From an uncultured bacterium (GTDB lineage Bacteria > Verrucomicrobiota > Kiritimatiellia > CAIKKV01 > CAITUY01), in contig CAJBSZ010000337.1 in NCBI GenBank assembly GCA_903958395.1, forward strand, positions 1-34,089: a stretch of 34,089 nt of DNA, in the 5' to 3' direction. The notes under the pieces were generated by a model. That model searched no databases and was not told the origin of the DNA. It saw nothing but the letters and a program-made list of their open reading frames with translations. Shown here in pieces: positions 25,608 through 33,184 of this stretch. The translations under genes and the position numbers were made by a program. Each line of letters begins with the position of its first letter. Positions within the stretch are counted from its first letter, which is position 1.

Positions 25608-27397
25608 TTAATCCAGAATGAGCATCATTCCGGTGGGCGATACCAGTTCCACCTGGTTGTTCAGGAGGCGGAGCCGCGAATTCGGACGCAAATTTCCGGT
25701 AATGACCAAACTGTCGACCGACCCGTTTATTGTGGGGGCGCTGAAGAGGACCGCCGGATTGGGCGCCCATGTTCCCGCCACGCGACTCACGTTCACTGTC
25801 GCCACGTTCGGCAAGCTCGGCAAGGTCAGTGTTCCGGTGACCGCGATGCGATCGCAACTGGTTGAATCAAAATTCACCAGAGAGGTCGAATTCGCGGCCA
25901 TCACCAGGTTCGAGACCGTCAGCGTCCCCACGGTGTTCGTGTCCCCCGCAGTCACGGTCGCGTAGTTCGTCACCACCCCCGCCACCGTCCCCGTGCCCCC
26001 GAGATAGCCGGACGACACCGTCAGCACGCCCGTCCCGGACTTCGCCCCGTTGATCAAAGCGCCACCGGCGTTAATCATGACGGCTCCCGAACCCTTGTAG
26101 TCTCCACTGACGTTCAGCGTACCGTTGCTGACCGTCGTCGGGCCGCTGTAGGTGTTGTCACCGCCGAGAATCAGCGTGCCGGTGCCGAGCTTGGTCAGGC
26201 CAACGGCACCCCCACCCGTGCCGGTGGAATTGGTGATCGCGGTGTTGTACGTGAAGCTGCCACCGGCGTTGCTGGTATCCAGACCGAGCGCCGAACCCGC
26301 CCTGAGTCCGTTGTTATTGATCGAGGTCTTCAGGTTGGTTTGCAGGGTATCGAGATCGCCCGCCGTGAACTCCCCGGTGCCACCCACGTTAAGCGCCAGC
26401 GTGGCACCGGAAAGTACCGAGATATTGGCCTTGGTCCAGTTGGCGGAGGTGTTATTGTACAGTGAAAGCTCCTTGGCAAACTGGAGAGTGCCCTGATTAA
26501 TCGTTGTCGTGCCCGTGTAGCTGTTGGTGCCGGTGAGCGTCAGCGACCCCGCGCCGGTCTTGGTGATCCCAACCGTCCCGTAGCCGTTCGAGATCACCCC
26601 GGAAAACACGCTGGTCTGATCATTGGCGCCAATATTGACCATTTGTGACCCAGTGACCCAACTTTGAGCGATCGTAATGGTGCCCGCCCCGGAAAGGCCA
26701 TTGATGGTCACCACCGCGTTCGGAGACAGAATCGCGCCCGCTCCCACGAACACGTTGCCTTTCCCCGCGCCCGACGGCATGGATGCACCGTTTTGGAGAA
26801 CCACCATCCCGTTGCTGACGACCAGGTCCCCCGCAAACGAGTTGGCAACACCAACCACAGAACTCCCGGGCCATTCTTGATGATCCCTCCATTTCCGGAT
26901 ACGCTCGCATTGAACGCATAATCACCAGGAGCACTAGAGAGGACACTCACCTGCAAGGTATTGCTCAGGATCAATGGGCAGGTGAAAGTATCTTGACCGG
27001 TGCCGCCAGCAATGTGGGTCAAGGCGGCATTCCCGTTGGCCGCCTGGAATACCAGCGACCCACTGGTGCCGGGGGTAAAGGAAAATTTTTCGCCGCCGGC
27101 AGTGTCACCGGTCGCGAGGCTGCCGACGGTGATTTGCTGGTTTAGGGCAATGAAACATCCGTGAGTCCATATATTGCCACTGATAACCGCCACATCATCG
27201 ACGGCATTGGGGAAACTTGCCGAGTTCGTCCAGTTGTTCGGGTTATTCCAATCGTTAGTGACAACACCCACGTCCCCGTATGTTTTCCACGCGTTGCTCG
27301 CCGCCTGACTGGCGGGCAGGCCGAACCCGATCGCCATTGAGACCAAAATTGCCAGCCTGATCCTTGAAGTTCCCATCATGACTCTCAAATCTTTCAT
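25608..27397 (-). pseudogene. Autotransporter-associated beta-strand repeat protein, frameshifted
   Basis: A predicted exported repeat protein of about 596 aa if repaired. The start at 27397 (MKDLRVMMGTS, AGGAGAGG upstream) gives a signal peptide ending ASQAAS. Repeats of the autotransporter-associated type recur: GIIKNGPG, KTGAGSLTLTGTNSYTGTTTINQG and GTGTLILGGDNTYSGPTTVSNG-like units. The frame breaks near 26865-26867: IIKNGPG must continue as SSVVGVANSFAG, which needs one extra G in the GGG run. An ATG at 27466 overlapping the LacI stop (ATGA) would extend the start by 23 codons. This may be a real one-base loss, phase variation, or a sequencing error. It probably forms a surface beta-helix with the LamG-like protein downstream. 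Confidence 0.75.
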
Positions 27398-27462
27398 GGC
27401 ACCTCTCCTATGATTGCGCGTTACGTCCTCACGTTCCTTCATTCCTTCCGCCAAAATTCTTT

Positions 27463-28518
27463 TCATGCGTCCTGCTCCCCTGGATCCGCCAGCCGGGGCG
27501 CCACAAGTACGCGCCGCGCGGCCGTCCGTGGATACGCCAATCGGGATAGCAGCAGTTCGGCGGCGGCGGCCCCGAGTTCGCGACGCGGCAGGATCACATG
27601 CTTGCGCATCGTCAAGCCCTCGACGAACTTCCGCTCGTACGTTTCCCCGACCACCTCGACGTCCTTGCCCGGACGGATGCCGCGCGCGGCAAACGCCACC
27701 TGTAGCGCCGGAAGCAATTCCGCCGTTCCAAAGACGAAGACCAATTCCGGGAACGGGTCGAGGGCCAGCAACCGCCCGATCGTGGCGGCCGTCTCGGTAA
27801 CATGGCGCGACCCCTCCGGCTTGAGGACCGTCACCGTCTTGCCGGCCTGCCGCGCGCCAGCGGCGACGTATTCCACGCCGCGCTGCTGGGTCCACTGGCC
27901 CATATCGGTGACGGACGCCACCCGGCTGACTCCTCGCGCCGATGCATAGTCCGCGATGATTTCGCCCAGCACTTCAAGATCAAACTGGGCGTGGTCGCGG
28001 GGAGGGAGCAGCCGTGCCGATTCCAAACACATCACCACCGGCAGGTCGGGCAGGTTCTCCAGCACCCTCTCGTCATCCGGCCAGTTCTTGAGGATCAGTC
28101 CATCCATCCGGTTCGGACTCAGGGCCGCAGGCAGCCGACCATCCTCGTTCGTGTGGGCCAGGGATAGGTTAACGTGGCGCTCGTTAAGCACCTCGCACAT
28201 CCCCCGCATCATCACGGAGGTCAGATGAGTCCGGTCCTCGTAGACACGGCTATCCGGAACCACAAAACCGACGTGCCCGTGCAGCACTCCGGGCGGAAAG
28301 CCATTCCTCACCGTGGCGGCATTCATGGGCACGTAGCCCAACTTGGCGACCGCCGACTCCACCAGGGCCACTGTTTCCGGCATCGCGCCGCCCGCGCCGG
28401 CGATGATGCGCGAAACCGTCGCGGCCGAGACGCCCGCCGATCGCGCCACATCCTGTAACCTCACCGATTTACGCCTCGTCGTCCTGCGAGGCCTCTCCGT
28501 CAACTGTGTCGTCGTCAT
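27463..28518 (-). CDS. LacI-family transcriptional regulator
   Basis: A DNA-binding regulator of 351 aa from the ATG at 28518. The N-terminal helix-turn-helix is VRLQDVARSAGVSAATVSRIIAG, followed by the YVPMNAATVR hinge region. The C-terminal periplasmic-binding-like sensor domain begins GHVGFVVPD and includes MDGLILKNWP and ELVFVFGTAELLPALQVAFAARGI. Alternative starts are an ATG at 28584 and a TTG at 28620; the region before 28518 is less protein-like. It is probably the local, sugar-responsive regulator of the glycan operon it heads. Its stop overlaps an ATG of the next frame (27463-27466). The effector is unknown. Confidence 0.9.
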   Translation of the reverse strand: MTTTQLTERPRRTTRRKSVRLQDVARSAGVSAATVSRIIAGAGGAMPETVALVESAVAKLGYVPMNAATVRNGFPPGVLHGHVGFVVPDSRVYEDRTHLTSVMMRGMCEVLNERHVNLSLAHTNEDGRLPAALSPNRMDGLILKNWPDDERVLENLPDLPVVMCLESARLLPPRDHAQFDLEVLGEIIADYASARGVSRVASVTDMGQWTQQRGVEYVAAGARQAGKTVTVLKPEGSRHVTETAATIGRLLALDPFPELVFVFGTAELLPALQVAFAARGIRPGKDVEVVGETYERKFVEGLTMRKHVILPRRELGAAAAELLLSRLAYPRTAARRVLVAPRLADPGEQDA

Positions 28519-28591
28519 GGGTATTGATTTTTCCGAAGTCTTGCGCACATCACCTTCAAGAACCGCACCTAGAAGGTCTTTCATTGGGGAA

Positions 28592-28620
28592 AGAATCACA
28601 GAATAGTCACGAAATGTCAA
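28592..28620 (-). promoter_or_regulatory. Candidate promoter for the LacI gene/operon
   Basis: Read on the minus strand, TTGACA at 28620-28615 is a perfect -35 box. After 17 bases comes GATTCT at 28597-28592, a poor -10 but preceded by TG in extended -10 position. Transcription would begin near 28585, which makes the ATG at 28584 nearly leaderless and gives the ATG at 28518 a leader of about 67 nt. Confidence 0.4.
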
Positions 28621-28641
28621 TGCATATCTTGCAGATTTTTT

Positions 28642-28672
28642 ACGTATATTTTGCAGGCATATGAATATACGT
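28642..28672. promoter_or_regulatory. Inverted repeat upstream of the regulator, candidate operator
   Basis: ACGTATATT at 28642-28650 and its exact complement AATATACGT at 28664-28672 form a perfect 9-bp inverted repeat with a 13-bp spacer. It lies in a short AT-rich gap between the GH2 stop and the LacI gene, just upstream of the candidate -35 box. Half-site centres are 22 bp apart, about two helical turns. LacI regulators often bind palindromes near their own gene, but the usual central CG is absent. Confidence 0.4.
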
Positions 28673-28695
28673 TATCCGCGAGAGATGTTAAGGAA

Positions 28696-31503
28696 TTACT
28701 CTCCTCGGAATGGGAGCGCGGGAATCGGCGCGATATTTACCGGTCCCGGAATGCCGAGCTTCCCGTCGGCAGGGCTCCGGATCAGCAGCGTTAACTCTCG
28801 CTTGCCGACGAGCGGCGGCAGATCAATGCCGAGATCGCCGGGTGACGCGTCTGGCTTTTCAGCGACACACCTGCCATCCAGCCAGACTTCCGCCGTACCG
28901 GTGACACGTTTCAGGAGGATCCGCCCGCCGGACTTTTGCAATCCCCGCCACGGTGTGAAATTGCTGCGATAAAGCGCCCAATGGCCGGAAAAGGCTTTTT
29001 GAAGCGTGCCTGGCGTGATACACGACCAGGTGTTCATATCCGCCTCCGACATCGGCTGGAGTGCGTCAGGCTTGACGTCGACGGGCGGCGACATACGCCA
29101 CTCCTTCATCGCAAAAAGCGGATCGGCAGGCGGCATGGAGGGCACGGCGGGGACCGGCTCGATGGTCAGTTTCAACTCGGCGGGGCGCAGCCCCGGCGCG
29201 GTGGCACGCACTGTGGCGATTCCGGAGGTCGGCCGCGACTGGATGATTACCTGTGCCAGACCGTGAAAGAGGCGGCGTTCCGGTCCCTGCTCCGGATCGT
29301 GGCAGTTGTGGTCACCGTTGCCGTGGCCGATATTGTGCGCCGGGCCAGCCACGGCGAAAGTAACCAGCTGGGCCGCTCGCGGCACCACTCGGCCTGCGGC
29401 GTCCACCGCGCGTACCGTGACGGGTTGCGCGTCGCGGCCATCACCCGCCAAGGCGGGGCGATCCGGGATCAACTCCAGCGCCACCGCCTCGCCCGCCGTC
29501 TCCACCGCGGCGCGCGCGACCTCCAGCCCGTCCCGGAATGCCACCGCATCCAGCCTGCCTGGCGCGTAGGGCACCTGCCACTCCACGTAGCCATAGGCCG
29601 GCCGGGGTTTTTCACCGAGCGACTCGCCGTTGAGCGAGAGCGACACGCTCCCGGCGTTGGTCATGGCGATGACGCGCACCAGTTTGCCTTCCCGGCCGGG
29701 CCAGTTCCAGTGCGGCGCAAGTTCCAGGATGGGGCGATCCCTCACCCAGTCCGCCTGATGCATGTGGAAGGCCGTCTTGGGAAAGCCGCACAAGTCCATG
29801 ATACCGAAGACCGACGACACCGAGGGCCAGGCGAGGCGCTGCGGTTCGCCGCGGTAATCGAACCCTGTCCACACGAACCCGCCCGCCAGGAAGGGGCGCT
29901 CCGCGATGGCGCGCCAGGCCTCGCGATGGCTCTTGCCCCAGGGCGCGTGTTCATCGTCATAACCGGCGATGACATTGCGCCCCTGATCCGTCTCGAATTC
30001 CTCGCGGGTCATGAAGGCCGAGGTATCCTCCGAACTGGTAATCGGGATCCCGGGATGACGCCGATGGAAGTCATCATAGGTCGCGTCGCAGTAGTTGAAG
30101 CCCATTACATCCACGGCTTCAAAGGCCCCCTCTTCGTTCAGCATACCCCCGTTCATGGCGGCGATCACCGGTCGGGAGGCATCCAGGCGCCGCACCTCCG
30201 CCACCAGGCGGCGCACCATTTCGCGGCCCTGCGACGTGCCCTGCATGGGTTCCTCGTTGAATACCGACCACAGAATCACGCAGGGGTGGTTGCGGTCACG
30301 CCGCAGCATCCAGCGCAGTTGATTCAGATACTCCGGTGTGTGGTTGAAATTCCGGTTTTCATCGATCACCAGCATGCCCAGGCGGTCGCAGGCATCGAGG
30401 AACTCCGCGGCGGGTGGGTTGTGGGCACAGCGATACGCGTTGGAACCCATTTCCCTAAGGCGACGGACACGGAAATCCCAGAGGGCGTCCGGCACCGCCA
30501 CGCCCACTCCCGCATGATCCTGGTGGTTGCAGGTGCCCTGCAGTTTCACCGGCTTGTCGTTGAGAAGGAAGCCCTGATCCGCGTCGAAACGCAACGTGCG
30601 AAAGCCGCAGTGTTGCATAACGCCATCCACCGCCTTACCGTCACGCGAGAGGATGACCTTCACCGTGTAAAGCGCCGGGTTTTCGAGTGACCAGAGGACG
30701 GGGGCGTCCATCTCCAGGTTCAGGTTGGCGGCGTGCTCTTCCAGCATAGGCACGGTACAGGCGACATGGCCCGCCGCCACGCCGCAGCCCGCGGGATCCA
30801 GCAACTCCACCTTCACCTGCACGGCGGCTGGAGCGCTCCCGATATTGTTGAGCATCACCTCCACGGGCACGCTCCATCGGCCCGCGGTATCGCGCACGGG
30901 ATTGGCGAAGACGCCATCGCTGATGATGTGAACGGCATCGCGCTTGACCAGCCAGGTGTGGCGGTAAATGCCGCCGCCCTCGTACCACCAGCCCTCCATC
31001 GGCCCGGCATCCACGCGCACGGCTATGGTGTTCAGGTCGTCGCCATAGGTCGCTATTGGCGTGAGGTCGATGGAAAAGGAGGTGTAGCCACAGAAGTTGC
31101 GATGCGCCAACAACCCGTTGATCCACACGGTGGCATGCGTGGCGATACCATCGAACTGGACCTCCAGGTGCTTGCCGCAATCGGATTCCTCCAGGCGGAA
31201 ATGGCGGCGGTACCAGGCGATGCCGCGCGGGCGGTAACCCTGCGAAATATTGGCGTCCTCGTCGAACGGCCCCTCCACCACCCAATCGTGCGGCAGGTCG
31301 AGACGCCGCCACTCGCTGTCATCGAACTCCGGGGCGGCGCTCCCCCAGGCCTTGCCGGCCTTGGCATTCAAATAGGTTGGGCCGTGACCCTCGATTTCAG
31401 GCACCGGGATGTCGCCCAAGTGGAAGCACCAGCCGACATCGAGTGAAAGGCGCTGGCGCACAGTGGAGCCCACGGATGCATGGATTTCGTTTTCGATGTT
31501 CAT
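28696..31503 (-). CDS. GH2 beta-galactosidase-like glycoside hydrolase
   Basis: A retaining exo-hydrolase, most likely a beta-galactosidase. From the ATG at 31503 the protein has 935 aa: a jelly-roll sugar-binding domain (LDVGWCFHLGDIP, DLPHDWVVEGPF, PRGIAWYRRHF), an Ig-like domain, a TIM barrel with FNHTPEYL, the acid/base in WSVFNEEPMQ (Glu near 412) and the probable nucleophile in ITSSEDTSAFMTRE (Glu near 490), FVWTGFDYRGEP, then Ig-like DUF4982-type domains and a C-terminal sandwich. There is no signal peptide. Starts at 31536 (ATG) or 31578 (GTG) are possible; none has a clear ribosome site. It sits 75 bp or more upstream of the regulator, in the same direction. Confidence 0.9.
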   Translation of the reverse strand: MNIENEIHASVGSTVRQRLSLDVGWCFHLGDIPVPEIEGHGPTYLNAKAGKAWGSAAPEFDDSEWRRLDLPHDWVVEGPFDEDANISQGYRPRGIAWYRRHFRLEESDCGKHLEVQFDGIATHATVWINGLLAHRNFCGYTSFSIDLTPIATYGDDLNTIAVRVDAGPMEGWWYEGGGIYRHTWLVKRDAVHIISDGVFANPVRDTAGRWSVPVEVMLNNIGSAPAAVQVKVELLDPAGCGVAAGHVACTVPMLEEHAANLNLEMDAPVLWSLENPALYTVKVILSRDGKAVDGVMQHCGFRTLRFDADQGFLLNDKPVKLQGTCNHQDHAGVGVAVPDALWDFRVRRLREMGSNAYRCAHNPPAAEFLDACDRLGMLVIDENRNFNHTPEYLNQLRWMLRRDRNHPCVILWSVFNEEPMQGTSQGREMVRRLVAEVRRLDASRPVIAAMNGGMLNEEGAFEAVDVMGFNYCDATYDDFHRRHPGIPITSSEDTSAFMTREEFETDQGRNVIAGYDDEHAPWGKSHREAWRAIAERPFLAGGFVWTGFDYRGEPQRLAWPSVSSVFGIMDLCGFPKTAFHMHQADWVRDRPILELAPHWNWPGREGKLVRVIAMTNAGSVSLSLNGESLGEKPRPAYGYVEWQVPYAPGRLDAVAFRDGLEVARAAVETAGEAVALELIPDRPALAGDGRDAQPVTVRAVDAAGRVVPRAAQLVTFAVAGPAHNIGHGNGDHNCHDPEQGPERRLFHGLAQVIIQSRPTSGIATVRATAPGLRPAELKLTIEPVPAVPSMPPADPLFAMKEWRMSPPVDVKPDALQPMSEADMNTWSCITPGTLQKAFSGHWALYRSNFTPWRGLQKSGGRILLKRVTGTAEVWLDGRCVAEKPDASPGDLGIDLPPLVGKRELTLLIRSPADGKLGIPGPVNIAPIPALPFRGE

Positions 31504-31598
31504 CGTCAGCACGTACTGTTTATCGAGGGCGCACATCGTGAGTGAACCCGAGCAAAAAGGGCTTCCACGAAAAGTCACCTTTGCTGAATACCATCGGC

Positions 31599-31627
31599 AC
31601 GTTAACTAATGAACTTCATGCAGTCAA
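31599..31627 (-). promoter_or_regulatory. Candidate promoter for the GH2 gene
   Basis: On the minus strand, TTGACT (31627-31622) is separated by exactly 17 bases from TAACGT (31604-31599). The -35 box is good and the -10 weak. A start near 31592 would precede all three possible GH2 start codons. Confidence 0.3.
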
Positions 31628-31657
31628 TAGATCAGGCAGTGTGCGCACGGCACCCAT

Positions 31658-31728
31658 GAGCCTGCCGAAGGATCGCCAAGCGCAGTGGCGGCCAACCTTG
31701 CGCCGACACGCCGCCCCTTCGCTCAGGC
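31658..31728. repeat. Imperfect palindromic element, REP-like
   Basis: GCCT-GC-CGAAGG near 31660-31671 pairs with CCTTCG-CTC-AGGC at 31716-31728, giving ten pairs around a small internal loop. The GC-rich interior carries further short complements. It occupies the gene-poor stretch 31628-31843 between the GH2 gene and the truncated VapC, where no credible coding frame is seen. It resembles interspersed palindromic repeats of GC-rich genomes, but other copies would have to be found to prove this. Confidence 0.35.
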
Positions 31729-31843
31729 GAGCCATCCGGACCGGCTCCGTGCCCGGATACGCCAGACCAGTTCCTCGGGCGAAACCACCCGGACCACGAG
31801 GAGACCTGAGCACGAGCCACAGCCCAACCTCCGGACGCCTTCG

Positions 31844-31921
31844 TCATGCTCCCCGGAGCACGCGAACTCCGGTTAGCCGGGCGCCAGCTTTTTCGAATGA
31901 TGTATCGAGTCCAACTTTCAT
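31844..31921 (-). pseudogene. Truncated VapC (PIN-domain) toxin, 25 codons
   Basis: The frame begins MKVGLDTSF, the typical first strand of a PIN-domain ribonuclease with its first active-site Asp. It then departs into EKAGARLTGVRVLRGA and stops. The remaining ~110 residues with the other acidic residues of the family are absent. The ATG overlaps the antitoxin stop by 4 bp (ATGA), exactly as in intact vapBC operons. Palindromic repeat-like DNA follows where the toxin should be, so an insertion or deletion probably destroyed it. It cannot be an active nuclease. Confidence 0.65.
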
Positions 31922-32223
31922 TTCTGCCGCTTCCCCGGGGTGGACAACGCCGCCGATCCGGCGCGACCACTCACGATACTGCGGCGCACGGACTCCATAT
32001 CGTGTTTCGACACCTGCCGGGCATACTTTTGTGCCGCGCCAAACCATGCCGGGCGAACACGATCCACACCGTCCAACGGCGTCCGGTTCCGGTTGTCATT
32101 AGGCGCCTCAACCCAGTCAAGAAAGAGATGCATCACGACCTCCCGGACCGGCTGCCCCTGCAATGCGCTCTTAGCCTTTACCCGGCGGTAGAGATCATCC
32201 GGTATATCAATGGTGGCTTTCAT
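31918..32223 (-). CDS. VapB-type ribbon-helix-helix antitoxin
   Basis: A 101-aa protein starting MKATIDIPDDLYRRVKAKSA, a ribbon-helix-helix DNA-binding N-terminus followed by LQGQPVREVVMHLFLDWVE. The C-terminal part PAWFGAAQKYARQVSKHDMESVRRSI is of the kind VapB antitoxins use to bind the PIN toxin. The start at 32223 is chosen over an ATG 12 codons upstream because it begins the RHH fold and lies 7 nt after a -10 box. It normally neutralises VapC and represses its own operon; here the toxin is truncated, so it is an orphan antitoxin. Confidence 0.8.
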   Translation of the reverse strand: MKATIDIPDDLYRRVKAKSALQGQPVREVVMHLFLDWVEAPNDNRNRTPLDGVDRVRPAWFGAAQKYARQVSKHDMESVRRSIVSGRAGSAALSTPGKRQK

Positions 32224-32229
32224 ACCGGC

Positions 32230-32269
32230 AATATAACCGTATTCCTGTATTACCGTCAAAACGATAATA
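32230..32269 (-). promoter_or_regulatory. vapB promoter and overlapping operator
   Basis: On the minus strand TTGACG (32259-32254), an 18-bp spacer and TATATT (32235-32230) form a good sigma70-type promoter. Its start point falls on the A of the vapB ATG at 32223. An inverted repeat, TATTACCG (32248-32255) and CGATAATA (32262-32269), one mismatch, with a 6-bp spacer, covers the -35 box. Autorepression by the RHH antitoxin is the obvious reading. Confidence 0.55.
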
Positions 32270-32385
32270 CGGGCATTCGCCCTACAGGATCTTGGCCCAC
32301 CGGCACACCCTTCACGCCCGTGATCATGACCTTGTGCGTCCCAAAGCCCGGCATAACCGGAAACAAATTCTTACCTCGAAAACAG

Positions 32386-32410
32386 AATGGGTACATCTTT
32401 TGTACCCATT
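32386..32410. repeat. Perfect 10-bp inverted repeat in the divergent TA gap
   Basis: AATGGGTACA (32386-32395) and TGTACCCATT (32401-32410) flank a 5-nt loop TCTTT. It lies in the 440-bp region between divergent vapB and the XRE antitoxin gene. No T-run follows on the plus strand, so an operator or boundary element is as likely as a terminator. The rest of 32270-32627 contains no gene I can support. Confidence 0.5.
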
Positions 32411-32627
32411 TGAAACTAATGGGCGTTGACTTTGCTCTTATATTTACGATTCAGGATCAAGAACGACAAAACCAGCAGACGCGGAATCCCTGGCCAAAAT
32501 GAACCAGAATCCGAGAAAAGTCTTTTGTGCTGACACTTCGCCGTCCGGTTCGCACAATCGTCCATGGATAACCCGCAGAGGCCAGAAAGAGATTGAGGAT
32601 GGACAAAGGAAAAGTCAAAGGCTTGGA

Positions 32628-32656
32628 TTGACGCCATAGCTATGATCACATATGAT
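32628..32656 (+). promoter_or_regulatory. Promoter of the XRE/AbiEii toxin-antitoxin operon
   Basis: TTGACG (32628-32633), exactly 17 bases, then TATGAT (32651-32656), a five-of-six match to the -10 consensus. Transcription is expected at about 32663, the A of the ATG chosen for the antitoxin. TATGAT also occurs at 32641-32646, giving a direct repeat that could bind the XRE protein. Confidence 0.55.
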
Positions 32657-32662
32657 AATGGC

Positions 32663-33184
32663 ATGAATGAGCTATTAAGCATCTCGGATCAGCTCAAGCA
32701 CCGGCGGCAGAAGGCAGGGTTATCACTTTCAGTACTTGCCAACCGGGTGGGAACATCGGCGGCGACCCTGTCAAGATATGAGCATGGATGGACGCGGTTC
32801 GAAACCAATACACTACGAAAGCTGGCCACGGCTCTGGGGTGCGAACTACACATCGAACTGGTTTCCCGCCCGACACACGTCCCGAACGGTGTGACCAGGG
32901 CGGCAGCCGTCAAACAATTGGCACGATTATTCTGGGATCACCACCTGGTTCCCCTGGATTTCGACCGTCACCCCGTCTGGGTAACGGAACGTGTTCTGGA
33001 GTACGGCACATTGCAGGATGTCAGAACCTTAAGAGCCGTTCTCGGGAAAGAGCGATTTCTAACAACGGTGGCCCGCGCCACCCGGGTTTCACCACGAACC
33101 GCCGCATTCTGGCAAGCTCTGTTAAAGCAGGAGGGGATCCCATGCACGAAAAAGTCCTACCCAAACACAGTCTGGCCCTCTTAA
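32663..33184 (+). CDS. XRE-type antitoxin with DUF6922-like C-terminal domain
   Basis: A 173-aa protein. Residues about 5-60 form an XRE helix-turn-helix (LKHRRQKAGLSLSVLANRVG then TSAATLSRYEHGWTRF). The C-terminal half has AVKQLARLFWDHHL, HPVWVTERVLEYGTLQDVRTL and SPRTAAFWQALL, resembling the small proteins often found next to AbiEii toxins. An ATG at 32642 lies inside the promoter, so the leaderless start at 32663 is preferred. The gene overlaps the toxin gene by 43 bp. Likely role: antitoxin and autorepressor. The domain name is from memory and less certain than the HTH. Confidence 0.8.
   Translation: MNELLSISDQLKHRRQKAGLSLSVLANRVGTSAATLSRYEHGWTRFETNTLRKLATALGCELHIELVSRPTHVPNGVTRAAAVKQLARLFWDHHLVPLDFDRHPVWVTERVLEYGTLQDVRTLRAVLGKERFLTTVARATRVSPRTAAFWQALLKQEGIPCTKKSYPNTVWPS

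Noticed and set aside
27467-27895. N-terminal extension of the repeat protein
   Set aside because: It overlaps the LacI coding region in another frame; signal peptide and ribosome site support 27397 (or at most 27466).
28936-30690. 584-codon plus-strand frame opposite the GH2 gene
   Set aside because: It lies entirely antisense to a gene with clear catalytic motifs; the product is rich in Arg, His, Pro and Ala with no domain, as expected from GC-rich third positions.
31632-31970. 112-codon minus-strand frame across the VapC remnant
   Set aside because: Trp/Arg/Ser/Gly-rich with no family features; it covers palindromic repeat-like DNA.
32788-33141. Longer AbiEii start
   Set aside because: It lies within the XRE gene and lacks protein character; AGGAGG before 33142 marks the true start.
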